Source: Roseburia sp. (GTDB lineage Bacteria; Bacillota; Clostridia; Lachnospirales; Lachnospiraceae). From it: a stretch of DNA of 64,000 nt. Shown here piece by piece: positions 16,731-25,963 of this stretch; positions within the stretch are counted from its first letter, which is position 1, and each line of letters opens with the position of its first letter. The notes beneath the pieces were generated by a model. That model worked only from the letters and a program-made list of their open reading frames with translations, was not told where the DNA came from and did not search any database. The DNA lies in the NCBI GenBank assembly GCA_023667765.1, contig JAMOZS010000001.1:70025-134024 (forward strand), given 5' to 3'. Both the position numbers and the translations under genes were made by a program.

Positions 16731-17990
16731 ATGAAAACAATGATACACAAACCTCCTATGGGGTGGAACAGCTATGACTATTATGATACTACTGTAAATG
16801 AGGAGCAGGTTCGCGCCAATGCGAAATATATGGCGGCTAATTTGAAGGAGTATGGCTGGGAGTATATTGTGGTAGATATTGCTTGGTATTCCTATGAAGC
16901 GGGTCAGCAGAGGGATCAATATCAGTATGTCCCCTTTGCTCAGGTAGAGATGGATGAATATTCGAGACTTTTGCCCTGTGTATCCAGATTTCCTTCTTCG
17001 GCGGACGGAAAGGGTTTTGGACCTCTGGCCGAATATGTTCATAGTCTGGGTCTGAAATTCGGTATTCATATTATGCGGGGTATTCCCAGACAGGCGGCAT
17101 ATCTGCGTACAGCTATTAAAAACAGTACCCATACTGCCAATGAAATTGCAAATCCTTATTCTATCTGTTATTGGAATCCGGACATGTATGGCGTTAATCC
17201 CAAGGCGGAGGGAGCTCAGGAATATTATGATTCTCTGTTGGAGCTTTATGCGAAATGGGGTGTGGACTTTATTAAATGCGATGATATTTGTCGGATGGAT
17301 GCGGCTTCTTCCAAAGAAGAAATTGTAATGTTAAAAAAGGCCATTGAAAGATGTGGCAGAGATATCGTGTTAAGTCTGTCTCCGGGGCCGGCTATATTGG
17401 CAGAGAATGACTTTTATCAGGAAAATGCAAATATGTGGAGGATTACGGATGATTTCTGGGATCATTGGGAAGCCCTGAGAGATATGTTCGACCGTTGTAG
17501 GAGTTGGCAGGAGTTTGTGGCAGACGGAGGATACCCGGATTGTGATATGCTTCCGTTAGGATTTTTGGGTAAGGGCTTTGGAAAAGAACGTGAGACGAAC
17601 TTTACCCGGGAGGAACAAAAGACCATGATGACGCTGTGGTGCATCTTCCGGTCGCCTCTCATGCTGGGAGGAGAGCTCACAAAGCTGAAGCAGGAGACAT
17701 TGCGTCTCATAACAAATCGGGAATTATTACATATGATAGAGGCTACGGAAGGTGCCAGAGAATGTTTCAGAGACGATACGCTGATAGCCTGGAATACAAA
17801 GGAAAGAGAAAGCGGAAGGGATTATCTGGCAATCTTTAATATCACAGAAAAAGAGCAGACAGTAGTGCCTACGATGTTTTTACAGAAAAAGGGGAATGCT
17901 CTGGACGTATGGAGCGGGGATACCTGCAGCCTGAGCGAGATGCAGATATTGCCTGCACATGGTGCAATACTTTTAAAGCTGGAGGGATAA
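16731..17990 (+). CDS. Glycoside hydrolase family 27 (alpha-galactosidase or beta-L-arabinopyranosidase)
   Basis: 419 residues, ATG 16731 after AAAGGAG. KPPMGWNSYDYYD is the GH27/GH36 clan D opening. The predicted nucleophile is Asp184 in VDFIKCDD (the KYD position of the family) and the acid/base lies in WRITDDFWDHW (Asp240 or Asp241). A C-terminal beta domain follows residue 320. There is no signal peptide, so it acts inside the cell on imported oligosaccharides. It heads a probable operon with the GH43 gene and faces the AraC regulator. GH27 includes both alpha-galactosidases and beta-L-arabinopyranosidases; I cannot separate them here. Confidence 0.88.
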   Translation: MKTMIHKPPMGWNSYDYYDTTVNEEQVRANAKYMAANLKEYGWEYIVVDIAWYSYEAGQQRDQYQYVPFAQVEMDEYSRLLPCVSRFPSSADGKGFGPLAEYVHSLGLKFGIHIMRGIPRQAAYLRTAIKNSTHTANEIANPYSICYWNPDMYGVNPKAEGAQEYYDSLLELYAKWGVDFIKCDDICRMDAASSKEEIVMLKKAIERCGRDIVLSLSPGPAILAENDFYQENANMWRITDDFWDHWEALRDMFDRCRSWQEFVADGGYPDCDMLPLGFLGKGFGKERETNFTREEQKTMMTLWCIFRSPLMLGGELTKLKQETLRLITNRELLHMIEATEGARECFRDDTLIAWNTKERESGRDYLAIFNITEKEQTVVPTMFLQKKGNALDVWSGDTCSLSEMQILPAHGAILLKLEG

Positions 17991-18095
17991 GGCCGGGCGG
18001 CGTGGAGAAGCTTGCATGAGAACGGAGAAAAGTGTGAAGTCAGTAGCAGTATGATGAAAAGAGCAAAAAAGGGAAGAAAGGGGAAACGCAAATTT

Positions 18096-19088
18096 ATGAA
18101 TCAGATGACGGAATACAAGAATCCATTTATTTTGGAAAGAGCGGATCCATACATTATCAAAGGACCGGACGGGTATTATTATTTTACGGCTTCCTATCCG
18201 ATGAAGAGCGATAATGACTCGGAGGGATATGACAGAGTGATTCTGCGGCGTGCAGAAAGGTTAAAGGATTTGAGCACGGCGGAGGAACTTACCATATGGA
18301 AAACCTCAGACGAAAGCGTCAGCCATCGTTTTATCTGGGCTCCGGAGATTCATTATATCGCAGGGAAATGGTATATTTTTTATGCAGGAAGCAGTGAGCT
18401 GCATAACCGTTGGGCGATAGATTGTCATGTGCTGGAATGCCTCTCCTCAGACCCTTGTAAAGGAGAATGGGTGGAGAGAGGAAAGTTTCAAAAGCGAGAG
18501 GACGATTCCTTTTCCTTTACGGGTTTTTCTCTGGATATGACATACTTTGAGGCCTGCGGGAAGTCCTACTGCGTTTGGGCGCAGCAGAATGAGCAGAGGA
18601 TTTCTTGTCTGTACATCGGGCAGGTGGATGCGCAAAAGCCCTATCGATTGATTTCCAAGCCGATGCTTTTGTCCAGCCCGGAGTATGATTGGGAGAGAGT
18701 GCGCTTTCCTGTGAATGAGGGGCCTGCGGTTATTCAGCATGAGGGACGGATTTTTGTATGCTATTCGGCCTCTGGAACAGGTCCTGAGTACTGCGTGGGC
18801 ATGTTGGAAGCTTCCGAGGATGAGGATTTGCTCTCCCGGAAGACTTGGAAGAAGCAGGATAAGCCCTTTCTGCGTTCCGAGGATTTGGTAGAGGAATACG
18901 GTCCTGGACATAATTCTTTTACTCAGGATGAGGAGGGAAATGATATCTTTGTATATCATGCACGAAGCAGGGAATGCTTTGAGAAAAATTGTGGTTATGC
19001 CCAGAATGACCCGCTATATGACCCCTGCAGACATGCAAGACTGCGCAGGCTCGCATGGAGGAAGGACGGAAAACCTGTTCTTTTGTAA
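18096..19088 (+). CDS. Glycoside hydrolase family 43-like five-bladed beta-propeller enzyme
   Basis: 330 residues from ATG 18096; the frame is open back to 18012 but the extra residues are lysine/arginine-rich and unlike the family. NPFILERADPYIIKGPDGYY gives the catalytic-base Asp of GH43 (ADPYI). FIWAPEIHYIAGKWYIFYA holds the WAPE signature of the family, and VNEGPAVIQHEGRIF supplies the proton-donor Glu (EGP). Members remove arabinofuranosyl or xylosyl groups. No signal peptide is present. It follows GH27 by about 105 bp, suggesting joint use of an arabinose- and galactose-decorated glycan. Confidence 0.85.
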   Translation: MNQMTEYKNPFILERADPYIIKGPDGYYYFTASYPMKSDNDSEGYDRVILRRAERLKDLSTAEELTIWKTSDESVSHRFIWAPEIHYIAGKWYIFYAGSSELHNRWAIDCHVLECLSSDPCKGEWVERGKFQKREDDSFSFTGFSLDMTYFEACGKSYCVWAQQNEQRISCLYIGQVDAQKPYRLISKPMLLSSPEYDWERVRFPVNEGPAVIQHEGRIFVCYSASGTGPEYCVGMLEASEDEDLLSRKTWKKQDKPFLRSEDLVEEYGPGHNSFTQDEEGNDIFVYHARSRECFEKNCGYAQNDPLYDPCRHARLRRLAWRKDGKPVLL

Positions 19089-19092
19089 CGCT

Positions 19093-20424
19093 TCAGAACC
19101 CTTTTTCTCTGAGATTGGAAAAAATATTGACATAGAATTCTCCCACGTCGAATTGCCGGATATCCTTATGAGTCAGGTCAATCATATCTCCGTGGGAGAT
19201 TCCTTTTTTCCCGCTGGAAATCAGCCCCAGATAATTCCCCCAGGGAGCAGAATCCACACCCACTAGCCCGTCGTTTTCCCCATCATACTTTTTTACCAGT
19301 AAATAAGAAAGATTCAGGGGAAAGCCGGTGGAGGTAAAGGAGGCGAGCCGGGACATGGCGCTTTGATAGTACACGTCGGGAGCATCCTTAACGGTTTCGT
19401 TGAATCTGGCGCAGGAGGATGCGGTCAAATCGTGGATACCTCCAAGAAAATCAGGTTCCTTATCGCCCAGAGCTTTAAAAATTCGATTGTATCTGCCTGC
19501 CACGAAATTTACCAGCCAGGGAGGGAGTCTTTGCAGCAATACATCGGCAAAGCGACAGCCTCTGTGAGGGGTGTTTATGGTGGTAAGAGAAGCCACACAG
19601 GGCGCCAGCCCCAGAACGCTGATAGCATAACGGGTATCGAGCCCGCCCTTGGAATGCGCTATAATATTCACCTTCTCGGCGCCGGTTTCCAGCAGGATGC
19701 GCTGAATCTCGGCTTTTAGCTCCTGGGCGCTGTCGGCCACGGAGCGGGAGGATTCCTGTCTGCCATAATAGACGATGGCGCCGTTTTTCTTAAGGACAGC
19801 AGGAATGCGGCCCCAATAATTCAGATATTGCCAGTCCCTGAAAAAAATACCGTGAACCATGACTACCGGATATTTTGTCCGGCAAATGGCATTTTCCCTT
19901 CGGGTGATTTCCAGAAGATATTTGTTTTTCGCAGTAAGCAGTTCCCTGCGGACAATTCGGCACCATTTCAGGAAGAGAATGAGATTTATCGGGGGCACCC
20001 ACCAAAAAAAGAACATCAGTATGCGCAGAGTGATTCCCAGCTGAGCGGAGCAAAAGGCGGTTCGCCAAAAACCGTTCAGATAATGTAGCAGCAGAATCAG
20101 ATAAGCGCAAATACCATTAATAATAAGAGACGTGAAGGAGTTGTCCGGCGTCCGGCGCAGCAGAAGAAGGTAGTACGTCATTTCGATTGCCAGGCTCCAG
20201 ACGGAGCTGATAATCAGTTCATAGCCTCCTGCAAGAATCTGAATCCGCGCCTTCATCCCCTTTTCCAGACAAGGAAGAATCTCGCCTGCCAGAAAGAGGG
20301 TGATTATCACCAGACACAGAAGCAATTTCCAGGCTCTGTTTAGGGAGAGAGCCTGCCAGAGGATAGGAAGATTCATAGTAAGCAGCAAAGTAATGATATG
20401 TAAAAAACGATTCAGTAATTTCAT
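19093..20424 (-). CDS. Membrane-anchored alpha/beta hydrolase (lipase/esterase family)
   Basis: 443 residues from ATG 20424 (AAAGGAG upstream). The first about 190 residues contain five or six hydrophobic helices. The rest is a lipase-type alpha/beta hydrolase: PVVMVHGIFFRDWQYLNYW is the oxyanion loop, NIIAHSKGGLDTRYA contains the nucleophile Ser258 (HSKGG), and NDGLVGVDSAPWG and GISHGDMIDL supply candidate Asp and His. The hydrolase portion resembles bacterial triacylglycerol lipases and acyltransferases, but fusion to a multi-helix membrane domain is less usual. The stop is four bases from the end of the convergent GH43 gene. The substrate is unknown. Confidence 0.8.
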   Translation of the reverse strand: MKLLNRFLHIITLLLTMNLPILWQALSLNRAWKLLLCLVIITLFLAGEILPCLEKGMKARIQILAGGYELIISSVWSLAIEMTYYLLLLRRTPDNSFTSLIINGICAYLILLLHYLNGFWRTAFCSAQLGITLRILMFFFWWVPPINLILFLKWCRIVRRELLTAKNKYLLEITRRENAICRTKYPVVMVHGIFFRDWQYLNYWGRIPAVLKKNGAIVYYGRQESSRSVADSAQELKAEIQRILLETGAEKVNIIAHSKGGLDTRYAISVLGLAPCVASLTTINTPHRGCRFADVLLQRLPPWLVNFVAGRYNRIFKALGDKEPDFLGGIHDLTASSCARFNETVKDAPDVYYQSAMSRLASFTSTGFPLNLSYLLVKKYDGENDGLVGVDSAPWGNYLGLISSGKKGISHGDMIDLTHKDIRQFDVGEFYVNIFSNLREKGF

Positions 20425-20647
20425 AAGAACTCCTTTGTAAAAAACGGGCAGCAATAAAAAACGATGTTTCCTGACGAAGAAATACAATATCATTATAGCA
20501 TCTTTATCGTAAGAGCGCATCGGATTCTTTGGGAAATTGGGCATGGTTTTCCTTTACTTGAGGATGGGGGACGTGTATAATAAAAATAATATCGAATGCT
20601 TCTGCAGGAGTGATTCAGAGTCCCGAAGCGGCGGAATGAGAGGAAAG

Positions 20648-22333
20648 ATGAGCAGAAACCCGGCGGTAAAAAAGAAGGAGACGGAAACCATTGCCGCATC
20701 TCTTCACGGCTTTGCGAAATTCCTGGCACATCTTATTTTGTGCCTTTATTTATTGTCGCTTTTTGTGATAATGCCCTATTACTTTACGGACGGATATTAT
20801 AATATCGGTACGGATAAATTCAATTTCTTTAAACGCTGCTCACTGGATTTGGGCAGAGCTTTTCTGCCGGTGCTTCTGGCCTATGTTTCTCTGACAGTTA
20901 TCCTGTATTTTCAAAGGAACCGGACCAAAGGTTTTTGGGCCTTTCGACCTGCCGGCATCCGGGCGTTTTGTAAAGCAAACTTTTCTCTGACAGACGGCTT
21001 CGTTTTGTTGTATGGTATAAGCCTGTTGGGTTCTTATGGCTGTTCCCGGTATCGGGAGCAGGCACGCTGGGGAGCGCCGGGCTGGTATATGGGTCTGTAT
21101 ACGTTCCTGATTTTGACGGCAGTTTATTTTCTGATATCCAGATTGTGGCTGCCGAGGAAGTGGATTCTGACTGCGGCATTGGGAGCCTCCGCAGGGGTCT
21201 TTATCCTTGGATATCTGAATCGTTTCGGAATTTTCCCTCTGGCGATGAACGGGGAGGATTATCATTATTCTTATATTTCCACGATAGGCAATATGAACTG
21301 GTTTTGCGGTTATCTGGTGTGTCTGCTTTTTTTCGGACTGACGCTTATGTGGCAGGGGGCCGGGAAAGGGCGGCTGCAGCAGCTTCTTCTGATGTTTTAT
21401 GTCTGGCTGGGTTTGGGGGCTTTGATTGTGCAGGGGAGCCTCAGCGGCTATCTGGCTCTGACGGCGGTTTTTGTGGTATTATACAGTTTATCTGCCGGAT
21501 ATAAAGAGCGGATGTTGCTTTTCTGGCGGATAGTCCTTTTGTTTTCTCTGGCGGCAGTCTTTACCTTTGCTTTGAGGAAGGTTTTTCCCGGCAGCATCAA
21601 TTATACGGATGGCATGCTGGAGTTGATGACCGGTACGGCCTTTCCCTTTCTGCTGCTTGGCATATCGCTGCTTTTGTCTGTGCTTCTTGGGCGTAATGCG
21701 CAGAAAGCTTTCTGGCAAAGGTTTGTGGATGTCTCTGCGAAGCTTCTGCCTTATGGGGTGTTACTGCTGTTGGTTTTCTTTATCGGACTTTTGGTTTTTA
21801 ATACGCTGCAGCCGGGAGCGCTTGCCTGTCTTCCCCAGGAGCTTTTTACCTTTCAGGATGATTGGGGGAGTAAGAGAGGCGCTACCTGGAGGGCAGGGTT
21901 TATTTGTTTTTGGGAACAGGATTGGCTGCATAAGCTTGTGGGCGTGGGGCCGGACAGTATGTATATGCATCTTTATTTTTCGGGTAATGCGGAGCTTTTG
22001 GAGAGGATGCAGGAAAACTTCGGCACCGTTTTTTTGACAAATGCCCATTGTGAGTGGCTGACGGTGCTGGTCAATACGGGTATTCTGGGGCTGATGGGTT
22101 TTGCGGGGATGATAATCAGCGCAATCCTCCGTTTTATTAAGGCCCGTGACAGCAGTCCGGCGGCCTGCGCCTGCGGCGTCAGCATTCTGGCCTATACCTT
22201 TAACAATATTTTCAGCTTTCAGCAGATTATGAGTGTGGCTATCGTATTTGCCCTGTTGGGAATCGGGGAAGCATATCTGAGGGATAGCAGAGAAAAAGGC
22301 GGCAGCAAAACTGACAAAAAAATACTTCGCTAA
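20648..22333 (+). CDS. O-antigen ligase/polymerase (Wzy/WaaL)-like membrane protein
   Basis: 561 residues from ATG 20648 (AGAGGAAAG upstream; an ATG at 20636 is possible). About 12 hydrophobic segments, with the large loop typical of the O-antigen ligase family before the last helices, containing WRAGFICFWEQDWLHKLVGV and GPDSMY and then the His of NAHCEWLTVLVNTGILGLMG. Such proteins polymerise or transfer surface glycans on undecaprenyl carriers. No glycosyltransferases are adjacent. It diverges from the lipase gene and is followed 26 bp later by GH120. Confidence 0.8.
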   Translation: MSRNPAVKKKETETIAASLHGFAKFLAHLILCLYLLSLFVIMPYYFTDGYYNIGTDKFNFFKRCSLDLGRAFLPVLLAYVSLTVILYFQRNRTKGFWAFRPAGIRAFCKANFSLTDGFVLLYGISLLGSYGCSRYREQARWGAPGWYMGLYTFLILTAVYFLISRLWLPRKWILTAALGASAGVFILGYLNRFGIFPLAMNGEDYHYSYISTIGNMNWFCGYLVCLLFFGLTLMWQGAGKGRLQQLLLMFYVWLGLGALIVQGSLSGYLALTAVFVVLYSLSAGYKERMLLFWRIVLLFSLAAVFTFALRKVFPGSINYTDGMLELMTGTAFPFLLLGISLLLSVLLGRNAQKAFWQRFVDVSAKLLPYGVLLLLVFFIGLLVFNTLQPGALACLPQELFTFQDDWGSKRGATWRAGFICFWEQDWLHKLVGVGPDSMYMHLYFSGNAELLERMQENFGTVFLTNAHCEWLTVLVNTGILGLMGFAGMIISAILRFIKARDSSPAACACGVSILAYTFNNIFSFQQIMSVAIVFALLGIGEAYLRDSREKGGSKTDKKILR

Positions 22334-22359
22334 ATTTTATTAAGGAAAGGAGATAGATT

Positions 22360-24363
22360 ATGGTTATTTATGTTGATGCAGCGGCTGCAAGGGAGGGAAA
22401 CGGCAGTCGGGAAATGCCCTTTAAACACATCAATGAGGCTGCAGGGGTTGCAAAGCCCGGCGATGAGGTTATCGTTGCTCCCGGCGTCTATCGGGAATAT
22501 GTGGACCCGATTCATGGGGGGACCGAGGATGCCCGGATTGTATACCGCAGCGAAAAGCCATTGGGTGCTGTCATTACCGGCGCAGAGGTTGTGAAATCCT
22601 GGAAGCCCTATCAGGGAAATGTCTGGGTCTGTCGTGTGAATAATGGGGTATTCGGCAGCTATAATCCCTATACTACGGTGATTGGAGGCGACTGGTATTT
22701 TGCTCCGGCGGTGAGGCATACGGGAGCTGTTTACCTAAATGACCGTCAGTTATATGAGACGGAGACATTGGAGGAATGTATAAAGGGAGAGGTATATGCT
22801 CCCTCTTGGGAGCCTGAATATTCCATCTATAAATGGTATACGGAGCAGGAGGGCAACGAAACCGTTATCTACGCTAACTTCCAGGGCAAGAATCCTAATG
22901 AGGAGCAGGTGGATATTAATGTACGTCGAAATTGCTTCATGCCCTCTAAAACGGGAGTAGATTATATTACCTTTAGCGGCTTTCGGGTAAATAAGGCTGC
23001 TACGACCTGGGCGCCGCCGGCCGCTTATCAGGACGGTATGATAGGCCCTCATTGGTCTAAGGGCTGGATTATAGAGGATTGCGACATTAGTAACAGCAAA
23101 TGCTGCGGTATCTCTCTGGGTAAGTACTATGACCCTGAAAATGACCATTATTTCACCGTAAAGCGTGTGAAGAGTCCTACGCAGATGGAGCGCGACGCAG
23201 TCTGCCGGGGACAGTATCACGGCTGGGTAAAGGAGAAGGTAGGGAGCCATATTGTCCGCCGCTGCCATATTCATCATTGTGAACAGACCGGTATTGTGGG
23301 GCGTATGGGCTGTGTGTTCAGTATCATCGAGGACAATCATATTCATCATATTAATAATATGCAGCAGCTGGGAGGCGCAGAAATTGCAGGCATTAAATTC
23401 CATGCCGCCATTGATGTTGTTTTTCGCCGGAACCATATTCATCACAGTACCATGGGTATCTGGTGCGACTGGCAGGCGCAGGGCACCCGTATTACGCAGA
23501 ATCTGCTGCATGATAATGATGCGCCTGACAATACTCCCAAGGCGGAGGGGGCTATGATGAGTCAGGATATCTTTATAGAGGTTGGCCATGGCCCCACATT
23601 GATTGACAATAATATTATGCTTTCTAAGGCCGCTGTGCGAATTGCCACTGAGGGTGTGGCATTGGTGCATAATCTGATTGCGGGTTCCTTTACCTCTATC
23701 GGATGTGGTACGGACAATATGGTAAACGGCGTTAATCAGCCCAGATATACCCCTTACCATATCCGCCACCGCACGGAGGTCGCCGGTTTTATGACGATTC
23801 TTCATGGTGATAACCGATTCTATAACAATATTTTCATCCAGAGCCGGCCTGTTGAGCATACGGAGGAAAAGGAGGATATGGGCTTTGTGATGAGGGATAA
23901 TCAGGAGGTGGGCACGCATGTGTTTGACGAGTATCCCACCTATGAGGAATGGATAAACTGGTTTGAACTGGATAAGCCTGCGAATATGAATAAAATGGCC
24001 CGGTATCATTTTTCTCATCTTCCCGTCTGGTCGGATGGCAATGCCTATTTTAACGGCGCCCGGGCATGGAAGCATGAGCAGAACAGATTCATAAACGATA
24101 CGGATAGGGTTTGGGTGAGGCTGGTTGAGCAGGACGGTCGATATACGCTGGAAACCAATGTATATGAATGGATAGGCGATTTCAGGGATGGCGTCATTAC
24201 CAGCGATATTTTGGGAGAGGCCTTTGAGCCGGAGGAGCGTTTCGAGAATCCGGATGGTACGGCAATCATTTTTGACAGTGATTATCTCGGTGAACATCGG
24301 GGCGTAGCGCCCATTCCCGGGCCCTTCGTGTCCGAGGAAGCAGCCAAGAGACAGCTGTGGTAG
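22360..24363 (+). CDS. Glycoside hydrolase family 120 (beta-xylosidase, XylC-like)
   Basis: 667 residues, ATG 22360 after AAAGGAG. The fold is a right-handed beta-helix (repeated HIHH/NHIHH turns). Segments match Thermoanaerobacterium XylC from memory: INVRRNCFMPSKTGVDYITF, TWAPPAAYQDGMIGPHWSKG and GIKFHAAIDVVFRRNHIHH. The predicted nucleophile is Asp370 (CDWQAQGTR) and the acid/base Glu407 (FIEVGHGP), both retained. GH120 enzymes release xylose from xylo-oligosaccharides. No signal peptide. With GH27 and GH43 it points to degradation of decorated xylan-type oligosaccharides inside the cell. Confidence 0.88.
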   Translation: MVIYVDAAAAREGNGSREMPFKHINEAAGVAKPGDEVIVAPGVYREYVDPIHGGTEDARIVYRSEKPLGAVITGAEVVKSWKPYQGNVWVCRVNNGVFGSYNPYTTVIGGDWYFAPAVRHTGAVYLNDRQLYETETLEECIKGEVYAPSWEPEYSIYKWYTEQEGNETVIYANFQGKNPNEEQVDINVRRNCFMPSKTGVDYITFSGFRVNKAATTWAPPAAYQDGMIGPHWSKGWIIEDCDISNSKCCGISLGKYYDPENDHYFTVKRVKSPTQMERDAVCRGQYHGWVKEKVGSHIVRRCHIHHCEQTGIVGRMGCVFSIIEDNHIHHINNMQQLGGAEIAGIKFHAAIDVVFRRNHIHHSTMGIWCDWQAQGTRITQNLLHDNDAPDNTPKAEGAMMSQDIFIEVGHGPTLIDNNIMLSKAAVRIATEGVALVHNLIAGSFTSIGCGTDNMVNGVNQPRYTPYHIRHRTEVAGFMTILHGDNRFYNNIFIQSRPVEHTEEKEDMGFVMRDNQEVGTHVFDEYPTYEEWINWFELDKPANMNKMARYHFSHLPVWSDGNAYFNGARAWKHEQNRFINDTDRVWVRLVEQDGRYTLETNVYEWIGDFRDGVITSDILGEAFEPEERFENPDGTAIIFDSDYLGEHRGVAPIPGPFVSEEAAKRQLW

Positions 24364-24984
24364 AAGGAGGAGTTAGAGAGAGTTCTTGGCATAAAAATAT
24401 CTCGAATCGAATATCCTAAGTCACAAAATACCATAGACCTTTCTGCAGATGCCAAAAGCGTGCGGCTTGATTCCAAAAACCTGAAATGCAGCTTTATTAT
24501 TTTTGTATGTACTTTTGATTTATTCGGAGAAGGAAGGCATATCTATACCTTTGAAAATCGTTGTATACAGAGTTTGGGACTGGCACTTGGGGACGATGCC
24601 ATCAAGATTATTTTGAATACAAAGGGAACAAGGGAGGATATTACACCGGAAATGAAGAAAGTACTTGATTTTATTGATGGCAAGGAAGCATCCGATGATT
24701 ATACTAAGGCGCTGGCGGAAGAAATAGAATCAGTCAGAAGAAATGAGAAATGGAGGTTGGACTATATGACATTGCAGATGAGATATCAGGAAAAGTATGA
24801 GCAGGGGATAGAACAGGGGATAGAACAGGGAATAGAGCAGGGTAAAAGGCAGATGGCAATAAAGATGTTAAAGAAGAATAAATTATCGATAGAAGAGATT
24901 GCCCTGTATACCGATTTGACGATTGAACAGGTGGAAGCATTAGAAGAGCTATCAATAAAACAGAGACAGGAAATAGAGAGGTAA
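24364..24984 (+). pseudogene. Rpn-family nuclease (PD-(D/E)XK transposase-like), N-truncated with internal deletion
   Basis: The frame begins directly after the GH120 stop, in the same phase, with no start codon: KEELERVLGIKISRIEYPKS, then QNTIDLSADAKSVRLD. This is the N-terminal part of Rpn/PF12784 proteins. It jumps from VRLD straight to SKNLKCSFIIFVCTFDLFGE, a mid-protein segment, so the stretch carrying the E-x-K/Q catalytic residues is gone. The C-terminal half is intact, with ENRC, NTKGT, NEKWRLDYMTLQMRYQEK, a GIEQ repeat and a terminal small helical domain. Met-less 5' end and lost core make activity very unlikely. Confidence 0.75.
24796..24842 (+). repeat. 12-bp tandem repeat coding (EQGI)n
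   Basis: Approximately four tandem units of a 12-bp repeat (GGGATAGAACAG) encoding EQGI blocks within the Rpn remnant. Length variation in such tracts is common in this family's coiled tail. Confidence 0.7.
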
Positions 24985-24988
24985 AGGT

Positions 24989-25963
24989 ATGTGTACAGCG
25001 GCAACTTATAAGACAAAGGATTTTTATTTTGGCAGAACACTGGATTATGAATTTTCATATGGAGACCAGGTTACGGTAACACCGCGGAATTATCCGTTTC
25101 GTTTCCACAGCATGGGCGATATGGAAAAGCACTATGCTATGATTGGAATGGCATATATTGCGGAGGATTATCCGCTTTATTATGACGCAGTCAACGAAAA
25201 GGGTTTGGGAATGGCAGGTCTGAATTTTGTTGGGAATGCTGTTTATCGGGAAAACTGTACGGGTAAGGATAATGTGGCGCAATTTGAATTTATTCCCTGG
25301 ATTCTGGGACAATGCGCATCGGTGGAGGAAGCCATGCCTTTGCTGGAAAGAATCAATCTTACCAATACGCCTTTCAGTGAGGAACTGCCGCTGGCACAGC
25401 TGCATTGGATTATTGCGGACCGTAATCAGGCCATCACAGTGGAGGCGGTAGAGGCGGGTATCCGAATATATGATAATCCGGTAGGGGTTTTGACCAATAA
25501 TCCGCCCTTTGAAATGCAGATGTTTCATTTAAATAATTATATGAGCTTATCTCCTAAGCCTCCGCAAAATCATTTTTCTGATAAACTTAAGCTGGAAGCA
25601 TATAGTCGAGGCATGGGAGCGTTGGGGCTTCCGGGCGATTTGTCTTCGCAATCACGTTTTGTGAAAGCAGCGTTTACAAAGATGAATTCTGTTTCGGGAG
25701 ATTCTGAGGAGGAGAGCGTAAGCCAGTTTTTTCATATTCTGGGTGCAGTTGACCAGCAGAGAGGCTGCTGTGTTTTGAGTGACGGAAAGTATGAAATTAC
25801 GATTTATACTTCCTGCTGTAATACGGACAAGGGAATTTACTATTATACATCTTATGAAAATCATCAGATTACAGCGGTAGATATGTACAAAGAGAATCTG
25901 GAGAATCGTTGTCTGATACATTATAAGCCTGTTTATCAGGAGCAGATAAGGAGGCAGAATTAA
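24989..25963 (+). CDS. Choloylglycine hydrolase family protein (bile salt hydrolase-like)
   Basis: 324 residues, the normal length of Ntn-hydrolase bile salt hydrolases. Met1-Cys2 exposes the nucleophilic cysteine after methionine removal. Arg16 and Asp19 in FGRTLDYEF, Asn in MAGLNFVG, Asn in LTNNPPF and Arg in SQSRFVKAAF match the known active-site set. These enzymes deconjugate glycine- or taurine-linked bile acids; related members cleave penicillin V or acyl-homoserine lactones, so the substrate is inferred. Start at ATG 24989 with GAGGTAAAGGT before it. It follows the Rpn remnant by four bases and its 3' end overlaps the convergent phosphoesterase gene. Confidence 0.88.
   Translation: MCTAATYKTKDFYFGRTLDYEFSYGDQVTVTPRNYPFRFHSMGDMEKHYAMIGMAYIAEDYPLYYDAVNEKGLGMAGLNFVGNAVYRENCTGKDNVAQFEFIPWILGQCASVEEAMPLLERINLTNTPFSEELPLAQLHWIIADRNQAITVEAVEAGIRIYDNPVGVLTNNPPFEMQMFHLNNYMSLSPKPPQNHFSDKLKLEAYSRGMGALGLPGDLSSQSRFVKAAFTKMNSVSGDSEEESVSQFFHILGAVDQQRGCCVLSDGKYEITIYTSCCNTDKGIYYYTSYENHQITAVDMYKENLENRCLIHYKPVYQEQIRRQN

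Noticed and set aside
22750..24297. 515-codon open frame on the minus strand
   Set aside because: Antisense to GH120, which has catalytic motifs and a ribosome site; the minus frame has no recognisable domain.
24796..24842. Short tandem repeats as a CRISPR array
   Set aside because: Units are 12 bp, without spacers, and encode EQGI in frame with the Rpn remnant; no cas genes are in the window.
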